A stretch of 11,499 nt of DNA, from the NCBI GenBank assembly GCA_900617975.1, contig UZAE01014879.1, positions 1 to 11,499 of the forward strand, given 5' to 3'. The number at the start of each line of letters is the position of its first letter. The first letter of the stretch is position 1. The position numbers were made by a program, and so were the translations under genes. The notes under the pieces are model-generated. The model had not been told where the DNA came from. It searched no databases and saw only the letters and a list, made by a program, of their open reading frames with translations. This document shows positions 7,499-11,499 of this stretch, piece by piece. This DNA comes from Rodentolepis nana. Its lineage: Eukaryota; Platyhelminthes; Cestoda; Cyclophyllidea; Hymenolepididae.

Positions 7499-7709
7499 GA
7501 AGCTGTTGCTGAGTTTAGACTACGTACCAATCACGATTGCCTGGCAAAACACCTTCACGATTGGGAGTTCACACTCAGCCAACATGCCCTCTATGTAACC
7601 TACAGAAGAAATTGGAGAAGACCCACCTGATGTGGTGTTCAGTCCTAAAGACAACGGCGGAAACTCAGAAATACTGGAAGCCAGAGGACAACTAATGAAC
7701 TCCTATATA
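7499..7709 (+). pseudogene. LINE polymerase C-terminus, two frameshifts
   Basis: Three overlapping frames carry one recognisable protein end. The first, 7499-7558, covers the RNase H-side peptide with the HDCLAKHLH block. The second, about 7561-7677, carries the CPLCNLQ...KTHLMWC zinc-knuckle-like motif and ends near YW. The third, from about 7678, reads EARGQLMNS. A stop codon (TGA) also lies just before the first block. In intact relatives these are one continuous reading frame, so this copy is dead. Confidence 0.85.
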
Positions 7710-7730
7710 TGCCCCCCCCCCCCCCAAGGG

Positions 7731-7775
7731 GAAAGCTGAATGATGAATATCATAAAGCCTGACGTTTGAAATAAA
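7731..7775 (+). other. LINE 3' end shared with the SINE
   Basis: The last 45 nt of the LINE (gaaagctgaatgatg ... cctgacgtttgaaataaa) align with the last 44 nt of SINE copy 7 at 39 of 45 columns, with one gap. In SINE/LINE pairs this is the part of the RNA that the LINE reverse transcriptase recognises. Confidence 0.85.
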
Positions 7776-7777
7776 AA

Positions 7778-7793
7778 TAATGAATTCACAAGA
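7778..7793 (+). repeat. Right target-site duplication of LINE fragment
   Basis: taatgaattcacaaga, partner of 7458-7473. Confidence 0.95.
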
Positions 7794-8760
7794 AATTTGG
7801 AAACTATATTCCACTGCCACTTCCACCGTCCAGTTCGTGAGAGAATAGTGTGCGTTGCATTAGGCCATTAACACCCTGTACAAAATAGATCTCCTCGATA
7901 CTACATTAGTAACAGGTGCTATTTCCGATTGAAACATGTCGGCATTCATTAGCTTGAAAGGTTTGAAACAAAGTTAATTGGCTTTCGTCCCTTGAAAACG
8001 TAACCATTCATTATCAGGTTCCAAAATCGTGATTTCTCTTTCAAACGAATGGATTTATGAGAGCTAGCACAAAAGTGAAATCTATATTACAACGCATATA
8101 GATTGAAACCTTGTTAAAATTTTGCCTCACTTAAAAATGACACAATTGTGGTCATCCAGGTTAAGTTGCATAGAATCATTGTTCATCTACACATATGAAC
8201 TGAATCGTATATTTTGAAAGGAAAAAATGCAAAAGTTATAAACTCATGAGGAGTTGACATTCCATAAATAAAAACATATATACCTTAAAAATTAAATTAT
8301 CAATTAATTAAAGCAAATTTTATTAATTTTATTAGCAATTGCAAAATGGTCCAAGTAAATGTGTACTTATACGAACGAAATAAAATTGTAAATTTTGCCC
8401 AAAAATAATGTTTGTTATAATTTTCGCAATTAGTTATTCCAATATTCTGCACATAACGGAACCAGGCTAGTAACTTTAAATATTTCATTAAAAATTTATT
8501 TCTTTTTAAATCATTGCTCAAAATTTGAAATGTTTGCTTTAAGAAACACACTACTCTAGCACGTACGCTGTTTTTCTACTTTGGGTTGGGAAATGATACT
8601 TTTACAAGCGCGTAAAGTCATAGTGACATGAAATTTTTTAAATTTTAACCTTTTGATATTACTCCAAATATTGTAAGGACAAGAAAATTTTTGATTTCCA
8701 ATTCGAATTTAAATAGTTCCTTGCAATAAAATTCAATACAGGCTGAAATGTAATCGAACT
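7794..8760. other. AT-rich spacer
   Basis: No gene recognised. A minus-strand open frame (8551-8300) has an AT-driven composition rich in Lys, Asn, Ile and Phe and no known motif, so it is not called. Around 8280-8560 the sequence is especially AT-rich. Confidence 0.5.
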
Positions 8761-8773
8761 TTATTATCGATTA
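8761..8773 (+). repeat. Left target-site duplication of copy 7
   Basis: ttattatcgatta, identical to 9099-9111 (13 of 13). Confidence 0.95.
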
Positions 8774-8782
8774 CTAAATTTA

Positions 8783-8826
8783 TTTATTTCAAATGGCAGG
8801 CTTTATGATAGTTATCATTAGCTTTT
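8783..8826 (-). other. LINE-derived 3' end of SINE copy 7
   Basis: On the minus strand this reads aaaagctaatgataac ... cctgccatttgaaataaa and matches the LINE end at 7731-7775 (39 of 45 columns). It is the best-preserved example; the other SINE copies agree with it in the same place. Confidence 0.85.
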
Positions 8827-9026
8827 AGCTGACTTCGGACTTCACAGAGGGGAGGAACATCAAAGTTTGAAAAATTCAAAAAAGGAACAGAAAAGTGATT
8901 CAATGATGCAAAAGAGATAGACAGGCACAAAGGCAGAGAAAAGGTAAAGTGAGTCTAGTGAAAGTGGTCGGATATGACATACAGTGGGGTCATGGTAGTT
9001 TGACGTTAGAAGTCAACTACCGATTT

Positions 9027-9098
9027 ATAGACTTTTATGCCGTATGAATATACGTTGCCCATGGTACACCACGTGGAGGTAAGCCCATCGCACACCCC
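9027..9098 (-). ncRNA. HDV-like self-cleaving ribozyme, one P1 mismatch
   Basis: P2 (ATGGGCTT/AAGTCTAT) is kept through two G.U wobbles, P3 ACC/GGT and loop TCCACGT are intact, and P4 is a perfect 5-bp stem (cgtat/atacg, loop attc). The catalytic C is opposite 9039. P1 (GGGGTGT against GTACCAT) has one G.A mismatch next to the cleavage end, so activity may be reduced. Predicted cleavage falls exactly at the 9098/9099 border with the target-site duplication. Confidence 0.86.
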
Positions 9099-9111
9099 TT
9101 ATTATCGATTA
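9099..9111 (+). repeat. Right target-site duplication of copy 7
   Basis: ttattatcgatta, partner of 8761-8773; it abuts the first G of the ribozyme. Confidence 0.95.
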
Positions 9112-10635
9112 AAATAGTCAGTAGAAAAACATTCTTCCTTAAAGCAAAATAATTTCAAATTGAAATTTATTCACAATTTATTTATAGCCAAGTGAATTTG
9201 AATACATTTTCATCTACCTTTCAATATTGGTGAAAGGTATGAAACTCCAATTCTAGAATCATTTAAAAATAATTTTTTTGAAAGGATTTAATTTTGCGTC
9301 AATTGACAATGCACATGGTGCGTGTTTAAAGGAAACAATTAGCAACCAAGGCGTCCAATTTGCCATTACTTGTTATTCTGGCCTGTCTTCTACTTCTGCC
9401 GAACTTCAAAATTACAGTATCTTAGACATGACGATGGTGAAGAGGACGATTTGGAGAAAACAAATATCTTGAAAGTGTAAAAAATACGAAAAAAACGTGA
9501 GGATAGCATATGAGAAGTCATTTATACCTTTCAATGGATGATTTTCTGCACATTATCTAAAACTATTTACAAACTGTATAATAGATTTCAATCAGCGAAA
9601 GTTGTCTGTTTTTTTTCAATCAAGATTGATGTAACAGTGCTCTTTTTTTGCCTTGGACAAAGTATTAAGGGAAGTTAAATGGAAGGCTGACACACATATC
9701 CAACGATGACCGTCAAAAATGTATCTACATTTTTTATTGCAGATTAGTTGTCTTCCTTTAATTTCCATGATCACTTAAGGGGGCCAATTTTGCAATTGAA
9801 ATAAAATAAATTAAAAAACTTAATGACCCATTTTAAAATTTGTTTGCTGTTCTAATGCATCGACAGTTAAAATGGTACCCAGGTGCGTTAGATGAAATGC
9901 GAATGCATTCAAATTAAATGTTCAAAATGAATCATTAAATGAAATGAAAATTGTTAGATGTGTGGAAAATCTTCATGGTAATTGATTTTTATTAAGTAAC
10001 TCGCCCATATTATGTTAATTCTTCACGAATATTTTTGTCAATTTTTTTCTTTCCCAATTTACTAAAAAGATGCCTTATACTAATGAATACATCATTGAGG
10101 GTTTTATATGTGTCAAACTACACGAAATTCATTTATATTCCTTGACGTATTTGGACAGGTTTTATTCTTTAAATGCAAATAAGCTACACATGTGATAACG
10201 TCATGATATTTACGTGCCAACGTATAGCATATTAAAAAAATTGTTTTGGAAAATAAATTCCAGTCTTATCAAATTTACTAGAATTTTAAACTGTCAAAAC
10301 TGAAAAATACACCTGGTTTTGTTACTTTTGCTTCATGAATTAAATTACTTGATTTTCAATATAACCCTTTCCTTACAAGGGGATCCAGACAAGTAATTTG
10401 ATTTCCCAGAGTATAAGGCGATAAAATTTATAGTTCAGTGAGTAAACTAAGAATTTCAAAGTCTATTTATTATATAAATAAAATCGTTAACCTGAAAATT
10501 AATCTAAGACAAATAAATAAAAACATCTTTAATAGGAAAATATATTAAATACCACCGATTATTAACCAATTTGTAATATTTCAGCAATTCTCAATTCTTA
10601 TAATCTAAACTTATTGGTTATAATTACCCAGGTGC

Positions 10636-10660
10636 AAATAAAAAATAAAAAAATAAAAAA
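10636..10660 (+). repeat. A-rich simple repeat (AAATAAAAAA type)
   Basis: Runs of A broken by single T. It could be the tail of an older retroelement on +, but no matching target-site duplication was found. Confidence 0.5.
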
Positions 10661-11048
10661 GGAAAATATCGCAAATTTAATAAAATTAAAAATGGAGATT
10701 TAGGAAATTAACCAGGGCAAATTAAATTGAATTTCGCCAAGAACATTTTTGGTTTAACAAATGATATTAAACTGTATGATTTAGTGGTAATGATTAGGCC
10801 CATCTAAAGATATTTACGAAAATTGTAAATTCGTTCCACTTAACCTATTTCAGTTAATTTTGTCTTATTCGAGAACATTGATCGTTATTATCAAATGATT
10901 TATTGAAAATAAAACTATGGAAACACTAGATAAATAATAGGGAAATTAAAACAATCAATAAGGAATTATAAGTGAAGAGGCAATATTAAATAGTATGCGG
11001 TTTTATTCATTTTTTCCAAGTGATTACCCTCTATTTTTTATCTTTCAG

Positions 11049-11160
11049 CGTCCGCGTGATACGATTTGACCTCCCAGAAGCAACCAATGAGTTGTTGTTG
11101 AAGATGTACATATGTTATGTACTACCATGCAGCAGTTCAATATTAATTCTCAACCAATAA
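11049..11160 (+). CDS. Possible exon fragment after a strong acceptor (weak)
   Basis: A strong 3' splice acceptor (ctattttttatctttcag) ends at 11048. The frame starting at 11050 is open for 36 codons to a TAA at 11158-11160. The first half looks protein-like (VRVIRFDLPEATNELLLKMY); the second half is hydrophobic and may be read-through past a weak donor. I do not recognise the product. It is the best coding candidate on + here, still possibly chance. Confidence 0.25.
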
Positions 11161-11241
11161 TTCATGTTCAAAAGAAATTTACACTAATGGACTCAGAGTT
11201 AGAGTTTTTATCTAAGAGAAAGAAATAGTCTAATAGAAATA

Positions 11242-11499
11242 TTTGTTTATTTCAAATGGCAGGCGTTTTAATAGTTTTTATTAGCCCTTTAGCTGACTTC
11301 GGACTTCACAGAGAGGAGGAGTGACTTCAAAGTGACAAAATGCCGAGAGGAGGTTATAGAATAATGATTCACAGATGTAAAGGAGACAGACAGACACAAA
11401 GGCAAAGAAAAGGCTAGATGAGTACTGTAGAAGGGGACGAATATGGCACGCAGTCGGGCCATGGTTGTTTGAAGTCAGAAGTCAGCTGCCGGTTTATAG
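11242..11499 (-). mobile_element. Ribozyme-headed SINE, copy 8 (cut by window end)
   Basis: Sense copy on the minus strand. The 3' tail, LINE-like end (atttcaaatggcaggc on +), both inverted-repeat arms (gctgacttcggacttca near 11293 and tgaagtcagaagtcagc near 11470) and the middle are present. Only the last few bases of ribozyme P2 (atag) fall inside the window, so the head and right target-site duplication cannot be judged. Its two arms pair at 16 of 17 positions. Confidence 0.88.

Larger units (their letters stand above)
7474..7777 (+). mobile_element. 5'-truncated non-LTR retrotransposon (LINE) tail
   Basis: A 304-bp insertion bounded by a perfect 16-bp target-site duplication and ending in aaataaaaa, the mark of target-primed reverse transcription with 5' truncation. 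It holds the last part of the polymerase reading frame: the end of an RNase H-like region (EAVAEFRLRTNHDCLAKHLH from 7499) followed by a CCHC motif, C-x2-C-x9-H-x3-C (codons at 7585, 7594, 7624, 7636). Two single-base losses break the frame, near 7559 and near 7677. A run of 14 C (7712-7725) follows. This C-terminal peptide is familiar from RNase H-bearing LINEs of arthropods; I do not assign a named clade. Its last 45 nt match the SINE 3' end. Confidence 0.9.
8774..9098 (-). mobile_element. Ribozyme-headed SINE, copy 7 (type-length copy)
   Basis: Sense copy on the minus strand, 325 bp, bounded by perfect 13-bp target-site duplications that fix both ends exactly: GGGG at 9098 and the AAATAAATTTAG tail at 8774. 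It shows the whole plan: ribozyme, inverted-repeat arms (about 8828-8845 and 9000-9016), pyrimidine-rich middle in the sense strand, LINE-like 3' end (8783-8826) and AAAT tail. It has no tRNA-like head and no clear pol III A or B box. Sense-strand T-runs in some copies would stop pol III early. Confidence 0.93.
9112..11240. other. Long AT-rich non-coding stretch
   Basis: No firm gene. A 64-codon open frame (9278-9472, +) is unrecognised; an alternative frame at its end reads DDGEEDDLEKTNILKV to a stop at 9479, also unrecognised. An A-rich run lies at 10636-10660 and an exon-like patch at 11049-11160. The rest shows only AT-rich simple sequence. Confidence 0.5.

Noticed and set aside
8300..8551. 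83-codon minus-strand open frame
   Set aside because: Very AT-rich, Lys/Asn/Ile/Phe-rich product without motifs; expected by chance.
9278..9472. 64-codon open frame on +
   Set aside because: No recognised domain, and an alternative frame over its end looks equally protein-like, so neither is convincing.
1..11499. CRISPR array or prokaryotic operon
   Set aside because: The repeats are long, diverged, in both orientations and retroposed; there are no dense coding frames or ribosome binding sites.

Overview
The window looks like non-coding eukaryotic DNA, AT-rich and full of young to middle-aged retroelements. No complete protein-coding gene is supported. The best clue to the host is a decayed non-LTR retrotransposon tail at 7474-7777. 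Its RNase H-end and CCHC peptide (around EAVAEFRLRTNHDCLAKHLH, then CPLC...H...C) is of the kind common in arthropod genomes such as insects and spiders. Arthropod is therefore an inference; the species cannot be told. A single N at 2764 marks an assembly join.

The dominant feature is one short interspersed element, about 300-325 bp, present eight times. Sense copies on + are at 1155-1462, 2195-2501 and 2855-3153. Sense copies on - are at 1-89 (cut by the window), 1506-1824, 6376-6868, 8774-9098 and 11242-11499 (cut by the window). Copies are flanked by target-site duplications of about 13 bp, and in sense orientation they end in an (AAAT)n tail, so they are retroposed. Full-length copies start at the same GGGG.

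The first 72 nt of the element can be folded by eye into a nested double pseudoknot of the HDV-like self-cleaving ribozyme family. P1 is 7 bp and starts with a G.U wobble at the first nucleotide. P2 is 8 bp, and P3 is 3 bp with a C-rich loop. P1.1 is the GG after P1, followed by CAA, P4, and a GC-AAA joiner that holds the catalytic C. Cleavage is predicted exactly at the junction of target-site duplication and element, which explains the fixed 5' end. Copies differ by compensatory changes (P3 C-G to U-A; a P1 U.G to C-G). One copy has lost the catalytic C and one has lost the 5' strand of P1.

The last ~45 nt of the element match the last ~45 nt of the LINE fragment in this same window (39 of 45 columns for the copy at 8774-9098). 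This suggests a SINE/LINE pair: a ribozyme sets the 5' end and a LINE-derived 3' end recruits the reverse transcriptase. The middle is a pyrimidine-rich segment closed by a second long inverted repeat.

Layout: 1-89 element end; 90-1154 unique DNA with a possible small terminal exon at 912-970; 1155-1824 two elements tail to tail; 1825-2194 unique; 2195-2501 element; 2726-2763 possible exon start cut by the N; 2765-3154 an exact 390-bp repeat of 1065-1454, probably an assembly artefact; 3167-6362 AT-rich unique DNA with a few weak exon-like patches; 6376-6868 an internally expanded element; 7474-7777 the LINE tail; 8774-9098 element; 9112-11240 AT-rich DNA with an exon-like patch at 11049-11160; 11242-11499 element.
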